A stretch of DNA of 30,155 nt from JAHJQQ01 sp032907525 (GTDB lineage Bacteria; Pseudomonadota; Gammaproteobacteria; Thiohalobacterales; Thiohalobacteraceae), in the NCBI GenBank assembly GCA_032907525.1, contig JAJJPM010000007.1, forward strand, positions 1-30,155, written 5' to 3'. Of the stretch, positions 7,031 through 14,378 are shown one piece after another. Both the position numbers and the translations under genes were made by a program. The notes below the pieces were generated by a model. That model searched no databases and was not told where the DNA came from. It saw only the letters and a list, made by a program, of their open reading frames with translations. Every line of letters starts with the position of its first letter. Position 1 is the first letter of the stretch.

Positions 7031-7747
7031 TCACCGCCAGGACGCGGGCGCGGTCTGCACCGGCGGCGGCTCGTAGGCACGCTGCTCCTGACCCTCGACG
7101 ATCGGCTTGACGAACAGCTCGACACGACGGTTGAGCTGGCGCCCGGCCTCGGTGGCGTTGGACTCGCGCGGCTCGCTCTCGCCACGACCCTCGGCGCGCA
7201 GACGCTCGCGCGCGACGCCGGCGGTACCCGCCAGATAATCCACCACCGCCTGCGCGCGCTGCTCGGAAAGGCGCTGGTTGTAGGCATCCGAACCGACGCT
7301 GTCGGTGTGTCCGACGACGTGCACCACGGACCGCTCATAGCGATTGAGCACGTCGGCGACCTTGTCCAGGGTCGGGCGGAAGGCCGGCTTGATCGCGGCG
7401 CTGCCGAAATCGAACGAGACCTCGCTGGCGATGTCGATCTTCAGCGTCTCGTCCTGAAGGCGTTCGATTTCGATCTGGTTCCGGCGCTGCTCCTCGGCCA
7501 GGGCGGCCTCGAACTCCTTCTGCTGGTTGTCCATGTAGTGGCCGACCGCACCGCCGGCGATTGCGCCCACTGCCGCGCCGACGAAGCGCCCGGACTCGTC
7601 GTCCAGCTGATGCCCGAGGACGGCACCGACCACCGCACCCACCGCGGCACCGGTCTTCGCGCGCCTGTTGGGATCGTCGGCGGCACAGCCCGCCAACGCG
7701 ACGGCCACCGCCACGACCATCACTCTCTTTGCACCGAGATACTTCAT
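7031..7747 (-). CDS. OmpA-family lipoprotein with glycine-zipper region
   Basis: This is a predicted outer-membrane lipoprotein that anchors to peptidoglycan. A 20-residue signal peptide ends in the lipobox LAGC (C21); the next residue is Ala, compatible with outer-membrane sorting. A glycine-zipper stretch (about 33-70, GAAVGAVVGAVLG and GAAVGAIAGGAVG) may insert in or pack at the membrane. A charged helix (75-100) precedes an OmpA C-terminal domain (about 105-215) with GHTDSVG (D149), LSEQRA (R164) and LNRRVELFV, the diaminopimelate-contacting positions. It resembles YiaD. The ATG overlaps the rnr stop by four bases (ATGA), so it is probably translated with RNase R. I know of no established functional link between the two. 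Confidence 0.9.
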   Translation of the reverse strand: MKYLGAKRVMVVAVAVALAGCAADDPNRRAKTGAAVGAVVGAVLGHQLDDESGRFVGAAVGAIAGGAVGHYMDNQQKEFEAALAEEQRRNQIEIERLQDETLKIDIASEVSFDFGSAAIKPAFRPTLDKVADVLNRYERSVVHVVGHTDSVGSDAYNQRLSEQRAQAVVDYLAGTAGVARERLRAEGRGESEPRESNATEAGRQLNRRVELFVKPIVEGQEQRAYEPPPVQTAPASWR

Positions 7748-10092
7748 GTCGACTTACCTCCCTTCTTCTTGCGAACACGTGCCGCCGAACGCGAACCGCG
7801 CGATTTGCGTTTACGCGTTGCGACCGCACGACCCAGTTTCTGTTCCGTCGCTTCGACCAGCTCGAAATCGATCTTGCGCTCGTCCAGATCGACCCGCATG
7901 ACCTTCACCGTGACGCGATCCGCCAGGCGATAGGTGGTGCCGCTGCGCTCGCCACGCAGCCTGTGGCCGGCCGGATCGAAATGATAGTAGTCGTTCTTCA
8001 GCGTGGCCACGTGCACCAGACCCTCGACGTAGATGTCCGCGAGCTCGACGAAGATCCCGAACGAAGTCACGCCGCTGATGATGCCGACGAATTCCTCGCC
8101 GACCTTGTCCAGCATGAATTCGCACTTCAGCCAATCGATGGCGTCACGCGTCGCCTCGTCCGCACGCCGCTCCGTCATCGAGCAGCCTTCGCCGAGCGCC
8201 TGCATGTCGGCCACGGTATAGCGGAAACTGGCCACCGGGCCGCCGGAGAACATGCGTCCCAGGGCCCGCTTCAGCAGCCCCTTGTCGGCGCTGCTGCGCA
8301 GCACGTGCCGGATCGCGCGATGCACCAGCAGGTCCGGATAGCGGCGGATCGGGGACGTGAAATGCAGATACTGCGGCAGCGCCAGGCCGAAGTGTCCGGT
8401 GTTCTCCGGCGCATAGCGGGCCTGCGACAGCGAGCGCAGCATGACCGTCTGGATGAGATGCGCGTCCGGTCGCTTCTGGATGGTCGCCAGCAGTTCGGCG
8501 TAATGCTGCGGCTCCGGCTTGTCGCCGCCGCGCAGGCTCAGGCCGAGCTCGCCCAGCAGGGTACGCAGCGCCTCGAGCTTCTCGGGCTTCGGCCCCTCAT
8601 GCACGCGGTACAGGGTCGGCATCTTGTGCTTGGCGAGAAAGCGGGCGCTGGCGACATTCGCCGCGATCATGCATTCCTCGATGAGCTTGTGGGCGTCGTT
8701 GCGCTCGACCGGCATGATGCGCTCGATCTTGCGGTCCGGCCCGAAGACGATGCGCGTCTCGGTGGTCTCGAAATCGATGGCGCCGCGCTTGGTGCGCTCC
8801 TTGCGCAGCACCTTGTAGAGACGGTGCAGCTCTTCGAGGTGCGGCACCAGCCCACCGAGCCGCTTGCGCTCGTCCCGGTCGCGCTCCACGATCACCTTGG
8901 CGACCTGGTCGTAGGTCAGGCGCGCGTGTGAACGCATCAGGCCTTCCATGAAGCGCGAGCGCGTGATGCGCCCATCGTCGCTGATGTACATCTCGCAGAC
9001 CATGCACAGGCGGTCGACCCGGGGGTTCAGCGAACACAGCCCGTTGGACAGAATCTCCGGCAGCATCGGGATCACCCGCTCGGGGAAATACACCGAGTTG
9101 CCGCGCGCCTGGGCCTCGCGGTCCAGCGCCGTGCCGTGTTCGACGTAATGCGAGACGTCGGCGATGGCCACCAGCAGGCGCCAGCCCTTGGCCTTGCGCT
9201 CGCAGAACACGGCGTCGTCGAAGTCGCGGGAATCCGCGCCGTCGATGGTCACCAGCGGGAGATCGCGCAGATCTTCGCGACCCTTCTTGTGCGCCTCCAG
9301 CACCTCGGGATGCAGATCCGCGATCTCGTCCTGCACGCCGGCCGGCCAGACCAGCGGCAGGTCGTGGCTGCGGATTGCGATATCGATCTCCATGCCCGGC
9401 GCCATATGGTCGCCCAGCACCTCGGAGACGCGTCCGATGGGCGGCGAGCGGAAGGTCGGCTGTTCCGTGATGTCGACGGTGACGATCTGTTCCTGGCGCG
9501 CGCCGCCGCGCATATCGGGCGGGATCGACACGTTCTGGGTGATACGCTTGCTGTCGGGAACGACGAAGCTCACGTCGTTCTCGCAGTAGAAGCGCCCGAC
9601 CACGCGGTGGGTATTGCGCTCCAGCACCTCGACGATGGCACCTTCGCGCCGGCCGCGATGATCCAGACCGGTGACCCGCGCCACCGCACGGTCGCCGTGG
9701 AACAGCGATCGCATCTGGCGCGGCGACAGGAACAGATCGTCGCTGCCGTCGTCGGGTACCAGAAAACCAAAACCGTCGGGGTGGCCGATGACGCGACCGC
9801 GCACCAGGTCGAGTTTCTCGACCAGGCCGTAGCCCCGGCGGCGGTTGCGCACCAGCTGGCCGTCGCGCTCCATGGCGTTCAGGCGGCGGCGCAGCGCCTC
9901 GAGATCCTCTTCGTCGGTCAGGCCGAAGGCCTCCGCGAGCTGCTCGCGCATCAGCGGCACGCCCTGCTCGGTCAGCTTTTCGATGATGAGTTCCCGACTG
10001 GGGATGGGACGGGCGTACTTCTCGGCCTCGCGGGCCGCGTAAGGGTCCTGGTCTGTCCAGGCTGGCTTCTTGGGGGAACGTTTTTTGCTCAT
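7744..10092 (-). CDS. rnr: Ribonuclease R
   Basis: RNase R is a processive 3'-5' exoribonuclease that degrades structured RNA and acts in trans-translation and rRNA quality control. From the ATG at 10092 the product is 782 residues, close to the family norm. An upstream TTG would add 17 unlikely residues, so I reject it. The layout is an N-terminal basic and winged-helix region (to about 90), two cold-shock domains (about 95-240), the RNB catalytic domain with D284, D290, D292 and D293 in TIDGADSRDFDDAV, an S1 domain (about 640-725), and a lysine/arginine-rich tail ending KKKGGKST. All four catalytic aspartates are present. Divergent from tRNA-Leu; the stop overlaps the lipoprotein ATG. Confidence 0.96.
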   Translation of the reverse strand: MSKKRSPKKPAWTDQDPYAAREAEKYARPIPSRELIIEKLTEQGVPLMREQLAEAFGLTDEEDLEALRRRLNAMERDGQLVRNRRRGYGLVEKLDLVRGRVIGHPDGFGFLVPDDGSDDLFLSPRQMRSLFHGDRAVARVTGLDHRGRREGAIVEVLERNTHRVVGRFYCENDVSFVVPDSKRITQNVSIPPDMRGGARQEQIVTVDITEQPTFRSPPIGRVSEVLGDHMAPGMEIDIAIRSHDLPLVWPAGVQDEIADLHPEVLEAHKKGREDLRDLPLVTIDGADSRDFDDAVFCERKAKGWRLLVAIADVSHYVEHGTALDREAQARGNSVYFPERVIPMLPEILSNGLCSLNPRVDRLCMVCEMYISDDGRITRSRFMEGLMRSHARLTYDQVAKVIVERDRDERKRLGGLVPHLEELHRLYKVLRKERTKRGAIDFETTETRIVFGPDRKIERIMPVERNDAHKLIEECMIAANVASARFLAKHKMPTLYRVHEGPKPEKLEALRTLLGELGLSLRGGDKPEPQHYAELLATIQKRPDAHLIQTVMLRSLSQARYAPENTGHFGLALPQYLHFTSPIRRYPDLLVHRAIRHVLRSSADKGLLKRALGRMFSGGPVASFRYTVADMQALGEGCSMTERRADEATRDAIDWLKCEFMLDKVGEEFVGIISGVTSFGIFVELADIYVEGLVHVATLKNDYYHFDPAGHRLRGERSGTTYRLADRVTVKVMRVDLDERKIDFELVEATEQKLGRAVATRKRKSRGSRSAARVRKKKGGKST

Positions 10093-10136
10093 GGTCTTCT
10101 TCGAAATGATAACCCGGAAGGTCGCCTCGGCCTGCG

Positions 10137-10165
10137 TTGACAAGGGCTGCCGCGCCGGGTAAAGT
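10137..10165 (+). promoter_or_regulatory. Promoter of tRNA-Leu
   Basis: A consensus -35 TTGACA (10137-10142) and -10 TAAAGT (10160-10165) are 17 bases apart. A GC-rich discriminator (GCGCGGC) follows, which is typical of stable-RNA promoters under stringent control. The predicted start near 10172 gives a leader of about 29 nt before the tRNA. It lies 45 bp from the divergent rnr start. Confidence 0.75.
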
Positions 10166-10200
10166 GCGCGGCTCTCGGGCCTGTGAGGCCCCGCCCACCT

Positions 10201-10285
10201 GCCGAGGTGGCGGAATTGGTAGACGCGCTAGTTTCAGGTACTAGTGGGGCGACCCGTGGAGGTTCGAGTCCTCTCCTCGGCACCA
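10201..10285 (+). tRNA. tRNA-Leu, anticodon CAG
   Basis: This 85-nt class II tRNA includes an encoded CCA end (10283-10285). The acceptor stem is GCCGAGG (10201-10207) with CCTCGGC (10275-10281), and the discriminator is A. The anticodon stem CTAGT/ACTAG encloses TTCAGGT, so the anticodon is CAG (10235-10237), reading the CUG leucine codon. A long variable arm (about GGGGCGACCC) and the GGTTCGAGTCC T-arm complete the structure. CUG should be a heavily used codon in such a GC-rich genome. As I recall, Pseudomonas aeruginosa also has a tRNA-Leu between rnr and purA. Confidence 0.97.
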
Positions 10286-10294
10286 TGTTGAGAC

Positions 10295-10329
10295 AACCCG
10301 CATGCAGCGCAACGCCATGCGGGTTTTTT
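10295..10329 (+). terminator. Rho-independent terminator of tRNA-Leu
   Basis: AACCCGCATG (10295-10304) and CATGCGGGTT (10316-10325) form a perfect 10 bp stem around an 11-base loop, followed by a T-run (10324-10329, then CTT). It ends the tRNA transcript 10 bases after CCA. No comparable T-run lies on the minus strand, so it does not appear bidirectional and would not serve purA. Confidence 0.9.
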
Positions 10330-10380
10330 CTTGTCCGGATCCGGCCGAAACCGATCCGGGCCTTTCGTTCACAGGACAGC

Positions 10381-10407
10381 CGCGCGACCCGCTGAGCGGG
10401 GCGCGCG
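10381..10407. other. Stem-loop downstream of purA
   Basis: CGCGCGACCCGCT (10381-10393) and AGCGGGGCGCGCG (10395-10407) are complementary except for one A-G clash. It lies 22 bases beyond the purA stop on the minus strand. There is no T-run on either side, so it is at best a 3'-end stabiliser or a Rho-dependent end for purA. Confidence 0.35.
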
Positions 10408-10428
10408 CCGCACCGTGAAAACTCCCGT

Positions 10429-11724
10429 TCAACCGTCAAACGGATGCCGCAGGATGATGGTGTCCACGCGGTCCGGGCCGGTCGAGATGATGTCGATCGG
10501 GCAGCCGACCACTTCCTCGATGCGCTTGAGATAGGCCTTGGCGTTGGCCGGCAGCTTGTCGTATTCCCGCACACTCACCGTCGACTCCTTCCAGCCGGGC
10601 ACCTCCTCGTAGATCGGCTCGCAGGTGGCGAAGGCCTCGGCGCCGATCGGCGGAGTGAGGCGATCCTCCTCCCCGCAACGGTAGCCCACGCACAGGCGGA
10701 TGGTGTCCAGCCCGTCCAGCACGTCGAGCTTGGTGATGCACAGGCCCGTCACGCTGTTGATCTCGTTGGCGCGGCGCAGCGCGACCGCGTCGAACCAGCC
10801 GCAGCGGCGCGGACGGCCGGTGGTGGAGCCGAATTCATGGCCGCGCTTGGCCAGATGCTCGCCCATCTCGTCGAACAGCTCGGTCGGGAAGGGGCCGGCG
10901 CCCACGCGCGTAGTGTAGGCCTTGGTGATACCGAGAATATAGTCCAGGTTGCGCGGACCCACGCCGCTGCCGGTGCAGGCACCGCCGGCCGTCGTGTTGG
11001 ACGACGTGACGAACGGATAGGTGCCATGGTCGATGTCCAGCAGCGCACCCTGCGCGCCCTCGAACATGACGTTGTCGCCGTTGCGGCGGGCCTGGGCAAG
11101 CAGCTCCGGCACGTCGCCGACCATGGCCTGCAGCTCGTCGGCCATGCCGAAGGCCTCGTCCAGGGTCTGCTGGAAGTCGACCGGATCGCACTTGAAATAA
11201 TTCACCAGCGCGAAGTTGTGATAGTCCAGTACCTCGCCGAGCTTGGCGGCGAAACGCTCGCGGTGGAACAGATCGCCCAGGCGCAGCCCGCGGCGCGAGA
11301 TCTTGTCTTCGTAGGCCGGACCGATGCCGCGGCCGGTGGTGCCGATGGCCGCCTTGCCGCGCGCCTTCTCGCGCGCGTGATCGAGCGCGACATGATAGGG
11401 CAGGATCAGCGCACAGGCCTCGCTGATCTTCAGGCGCTCGCGTGCCGGCACGCCGTTGGCCTCGAGCATACGGATCTCTTCCAGCAGCGCCGAGGGAGAC
11501 AGCACTACGCCGTTGCCGATCAGGCACTGGACATTGTCGCGCAGAATGCCGGAGGGAATCAGGTGCAGCACGGTCTTCTTGCCGTCGATCACCAGCGTGT
11601 GCCCGGCATTGTGGCCGCCCTGGAAACGCACGACCGCCGCCGCGCGCTCAGTGAGCAGATCCACCACCTTGCCCTTGCCCTCGTCACCCCACTGGGTGCC
11701 GATCACCACCACGTTCTTGCCCAT
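10429..11724 (-). CDS. purA: Adenylosuccinate synthetase
   Basis: PurA makes adenylosuccinate from IMP, aspartate and GTP, the committed step to AMP. The 431-residue product has the full family length. The GTP/Mg loop WGDEGKGK (12-19, with D14) and GGHNAGHT (36-43, with H42 as catalytic base) are intact. GTTGRGIGPAYEDK (128-141), FEGAQGALLDIDHGTYPFVTSS and the STTGRPRRCGW segment follow, and the C-terminus has the GPDR motif. It lies 219 bp after hisZ on the same strand, separated by a palindromic element, so it may have its own promoter; I see none that is convincing. Confidence 0.97.
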   Translation of the reverse strand: MGKNVVVIGTQWGDEGKGKVVDLLTERAAAVVRFQGGHNAGHTLVIDGKKTVLHLIPSGILRDNVQCLIGNGVVLSPSALLEEIRMLEANGVPARERLKISEACALILPYHVALDHAREKARGKAAIGTTGRGIGPAYEDKISRRGLRLGDLFHRERFAAKLGEVLDYHNFALVNYFKCDPVDFQQTLDEAFGMADELQAMVGDVPELLAQARRNGDNVMFEGAQGALLDIDHGTYPFVTSSNTTAGGACTGSGVGPRNLDYILGITKAYTTRVGAGPFPTELFDEMGEHLAKRGHEFGSTTGRPRRCGWFDAVALRRANEINSVTGLCITKLDVLDGLDTIRLCVGYRCGEEDRLTPPIGAEAFATCEPIYEEVPGWKESTVSVREYDKLPANAKAYLKRIEEVVGCPIDIISTGPDRVDTIILRHPFDG

Positions 11725-11794
11725 CGACCTGCGTACCCCCGTCCTCGTGCGCCAGCAACGGCGCGCATGATAATCGATTCAGACTTCAAAAGCG

Positions 11795-11938
11795 TTCAAC
11801 ACGAAGGCGCTGAAGGCGCACGAAGGAAAATCAGATCCAAATGCGAAAACCACTGCATATCCATCACCAGACGACAATGTCCATGGTGTTGGCTCGACCA
11901 AGAAATTCTTGGTGCGCCTTCGGCGCCTTCGTGTTGAA
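11795..11938. repeat. 144 bp imperfect palindromic element between hisZ and purA
   Basis: A 31-base arm (11795-11825, starting TTCAACACGAAGGCGCTGAA) and its inverted copy (11908-11938) match at 29 of 31 positions, around an 82 bp centre that looks less GC-rich than its neighbours. Each arm holds two GAAGGCGC units. A second perfect palindrome, ACCAAGAA-A-TTCTTGGT (11897-11913), overlaps the inner edge of the right arm. There is no reading frame of note inside. The layout resembles a small non-autonomous palindromic repeat (MITE-like) or a large intergenic RNA hairpin. No target-site duplication is obvious. Confidence 0.7.
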
Positions 11939-11943
11939 GATCT

Positions 11944-13125
11944 TTAAACTGATTTAATCACCCAACCACCATCCTGCTCGACCAGTTCGCGGTCGCAGCC
12001 CATCTCGCGTGCGCCGCCCGTCTGACCGGGCAGGGCGGCGATGACACGTTCACCGGCGGCGCGCAGCCCGGCGACCGCGGCGTCCAGGCTGGAGTCATCC
12101 GATGCCGGCGCGAACACCGCGCCGCGCGATGCCTCGCCCGCCCCCGGCGACAGCGCCATCAGCGTGCGCAGATCCGCCGAAAAACCCGTGGCCGGACGCG
12201 CCCGGCCGAACACCGCGCCGATGTTGTCATAACGGCCGCCGCGGGCGATCTCCTGCCCGCAACCGGGCGTGAAGGCGGCAAACACGATACCGGTGTGGTA
12301 GCCGTAGCCGCGCAGCTCCGCCAGATCGAAGTGCAGCGGCAGCTGCGGCCAGCGCGCCTGCACCTGCGCCGCGATGGCCGCGAGGTTGTCGAGCGCCGCG
12401 TCGACCGCAGCCCCGGCGCCGCCCAGCGCCGCCCGCGCCTGCTCCAGCACCTCGGCACCGCCATGGAGGCCGGCGAGCCGCTCCAGGCGCGCGCGCCATT
12501 CCGGTGCGGCACCGAAGGATGCCAGCAGTGATTCGATCTCCGGCAGCGCTTTGCGCTGCAGTACGTCGAAGAGATCGGCCTCCTGCCCGGCCGTCAGTCC
12601 GGCGCCGCGCGCCAGGGCGCGGAAGATGCCCACATGTCCGAGATCCAGATGCACTTCCAGACCCGTCACCGCCAGCGTCTCCAGCATCAACCCGAGGATC
12701 TCCAGATCGCTCTCGATGCCGGCGTGGCCGAACAGCTCGCAGCCGACCTGGAGCGGACTGCGCGAGCCCGCGAAACCGTCCGGCAGCGTGTGCAGCACGG
12801 TGCCCAGATAGCACAGGCGCACCGGCTCGTCGCGCTTGAGCGCGTGGGCGTCGATGCGCGCCGCCTGCGGCGTCATGTCGGCCCGCACGCCCAGCAGCCG
12901 GCCGGTCAGCTGATCGGTCAGCTTGAAGGTCTGCAGATCGAGATCGTGGCCCGCACCGGTCAGCAGCGATTCCAGATACTCGATCATGGGCGGGATGATC
13001 AGCCCGTAGCCCCAGCTCCGATAGACGTCCAGCAGCCTGCGGCGCAGCGCCTCCAGACGCCATGCCTCGTCGGGCAGCATCTCTCCCACGCCTTCGGGCA
13101 GCAGCCAGTGATCGATTCCGCTCAT
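11944..13125 (-). CDS. hisZ: ATP phosphoribosyltransferase regulatory subunit HisZ
   Basis: HisZ is a histidyl-tRNA-synthetase paralogue that activates and regulates the short form of HisG in the first step of histidine synthesis. From the ATG at 13125 (an upstream TTG would add six residues) the product is 393 residues. It opens with HWLLPEGVGEMLP, has the class II synthetase-like fold with GRLLGVRADMTPQAARI (76-91), and ends without the anticodon-binding domain of HisRS. ELRGYGYHTGIVF and GGRYDNIGAVFGRARPATGFS complete the core. It lies 23 bp after the DUF2065 gene. Its presence predicts a short HisG elsewhere in the genome. Confidence 0.93.
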   Translation of the reverse strand: MSGIDHWLLPEGVGEMLPDEAWRLEALRRRLLDVYRSWGYGLIIPPMIEYLESLLTGAGHDLDLQTFKLTDQLTGRLLGVRADMTPQAARIDAHALKRDEPVRLCYLGTVLHTLPDGFAGSRSPLQVGCELFGHAGIESDLEILGLMLETLAVTGLEVHLDLGHVGIFRALARGAGLTAGQEADLFDVLQRKALPEIESLLASFGAAPEWRARLERLAGLHGGAEVLEQARAALGGAGAAVDAALDNLAAIAAQVQARWPQLPLHFDLAELRGYGYHTGIVFAAFTPGCGQEIARGGRYDNIGAVFGRARPATGFSADLRTLMALSPGAGEASRGAVFAPASDDSSLDAAVAGLRAAGERVIAALPGQTGGAREMGCDRELVEQDGGWVIKSV

Positions 13126-13148
13126 GGTTCCAGTCGTTCCCAATCCGC

Positions 13149-13334
13149 TCAGCGCACCAGGTACAGCAGCGCCACGCCCGACAACATGCTGACCAGGCCG
13201 ACGACCCGCAGGCTGCGGTCATCCATTTCACCCAGGGCCTGCAGGGTGCGCCGCAACCCCCCCGGGCTCAGGAAGGGCAGCAGCCCCTCGATCACCAGCA
13301 TCAGCGCCAATGCCGCGAGCAGCTCGTCGAACAT
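13149..13334 (-). CDS. DUF2065 (YjeT-type) small inner-membrane protein
   Basis: This 61-residue protein starts at the ATG at 13334 (MFDELLAALALMLVIEG). Two membrane helices (about 4-22 and 42-60) flank a short polar loop with GLRRTLQALGEMDDRSLR. Length, topology and position between hflC and hisZ/purA match the YjeT family; E. coli yjeT likewise lies between hflC and purA. The function is unknown. A longer start at 13382 would add 16 residues with no hydrophobic character and is less likely. Confidence 0.85.
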   Translation of the reverse strand: MFDELLAALALMLVIEGLLPFLSPGGLRRTLQALGEMDDRSLRVVGLVSMLSGVALLYLVR

Positions 13335-13382
13335 ATTCGAATCCGTCTCCCGCACCCGCCACGCGCGGCCCGGGCTGCCCAC

Positions 13383-13413
13383 AAAAAAGCCGGGCCGCCG
13401 CGCCGGCGCCCGG
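13383..13413 (-). terminator. Rho-independent terminator after hflC
   Basis: In minus-strand sense, CCGGGC (13413-13408) pairs with GCCCGG (13395-13390), with further CCG/CGG pairing inside, followed by a C and a run of six T (13388-13383). It sits about 95 nt beyond the hflC stop and 49 nt before the DUF2065 start, so it separates hflK-hflC from DUF2065-hisZ-purA, at least in part. The rest of 13335-13508 shows nothing else I can support. Confidence 0.7.
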
Positions 13414-13508
13414 ACTCTGCCGCGTCAGCCGCGACACCCTGATCTCGTCCGCCGGGAAGACCCGGCCCATCCGTCGTTCCGGCGGCACGCGGACCGCCGG
13501 GCGCAGCT

Positions 13509-14378
13509 CTAGTTCCGCGCCTTGCCGCCCTTGAAATACTGGAAGAACTCGCTGTCCGGCTCGATCACCAGCAGATCGCCGGCACCGAAGGCCTCCTCAT
13601 AGGCGGTCAGACTCCGGTAGAACGAGTAGAACTCCGCATTCTTGCTGTAGACCTTGCCGTAGATCTCCGCGGCACGGGCGTCGCCTTCGCCGCGCACCCT
13701 TTCGGCGTCGCGATAGGCCTCCGCCAGGATCACCTCACGCTGGCGGTCGGCGTCGGCACGGATGCGCTCGGCCGCCTCGAAGCCGCGTGAACGGAAATCC
13801 TTGGCGACGCGCGCACGCTCCGCCTCCATGCGCCGGTAGACCGCGGCGTTCACGTCCTGCGGCAGCTCGACGCGCTTGATGCGCACATCGACGATGGAGA
13901 TGCCGAGCTCCTTCGCCTGCACGCGGACGTTGCCGGCCAGCACGTTCATGATCTGGACGCGTTCGCCGGAGACGACCTCGTTGATGGTGCGCTTGGAGAA
14001 CTCGCCGCGCATGCCGTCCTTGACGATCTGCTCGAGACGCTGGCGGGCCTGGGCCTCGTCGCCGAGCACCGCCGTGTAGAAGCGCGTCACGTCGTCGATG
14101 CGCCACTTGACGAAGGAATCCACGATGACGTTCTTCTTTTCCGCCGTCAGGAAACGCTCCGGCTCCACGTCCAGCGTGAGCACCCGCGCATCGAATTTGC
14201 GCACGTTGTTGATGAACGGGATCTTGAAGTGCAGACCGGGCTCGAAGTCCGTGCGCACGACCTCGCCCAGCCGGAACAGCATGGCGCGTTCCCATTCGTA
14301 GACCGTGAACACCGAGAACGACCCGACGAACAGCGCCGCCAGCAGGATCATCACACCCATCATCTTGTTGGAGGACAT
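13509..14378 (-). CDS. hflC: FtsH-protease modulator HflC
   Basis: HflC is an SPFH/prohibitin-family membrane protein that, with HflK, forms a large periplasmic cage around FtsH and modulates its proteolysis. The 289-residue product has an N-terminal membrane helix (about 7-25), then an SPFH domain with VYEWERAMLFRLGEV and GLHFKIPFINNV. A long charged helix (about 180-235, rich in Arg, Glu and Ala) and a C-terminal segment ending FFQYFKGGKARN follow. Its ATG shares one base with the hflK stop (TGATG), so the pair is translationally coupled. Confidence 0.96.
   Translation of the reverse strand: MSSNKMMGVMILLAALFVGSFSVFTVYEWERAMLFRLGEVVRTDFEPGLHFKIPFINNVRKFDARVLTLDVEPERFLTAEKKNVIVDSFVKWRIDDVTRFYTAVLGDEAQARQRLEQIVKDGMRGEFSKRTINEVVSGERVQIMNVLAGNVRVQAKELGISIVDVRIKRVELPQDVNAAVYRRMEAERARVAKDFRSRGFEAAERIRADADRQREVILAEAYRDAERVRGEGDARAAEIYGKVYSKNAEFYSFYRSLTAYEEAFGAGDLLVIEPDSEFFQYFKGGKARN

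Noticed and set aside
10429..10500. tRNA-Leu terminator acting for purA as well
   Set aside because: The minus strand lacks a T-run after the stem, so it should work only for the plus strand.
10444..11937. 497-codon plus-strand frame across purA
   Set aside because: It mirrors purA codons on the other strand, runs into the palindromic element and shows no family features.
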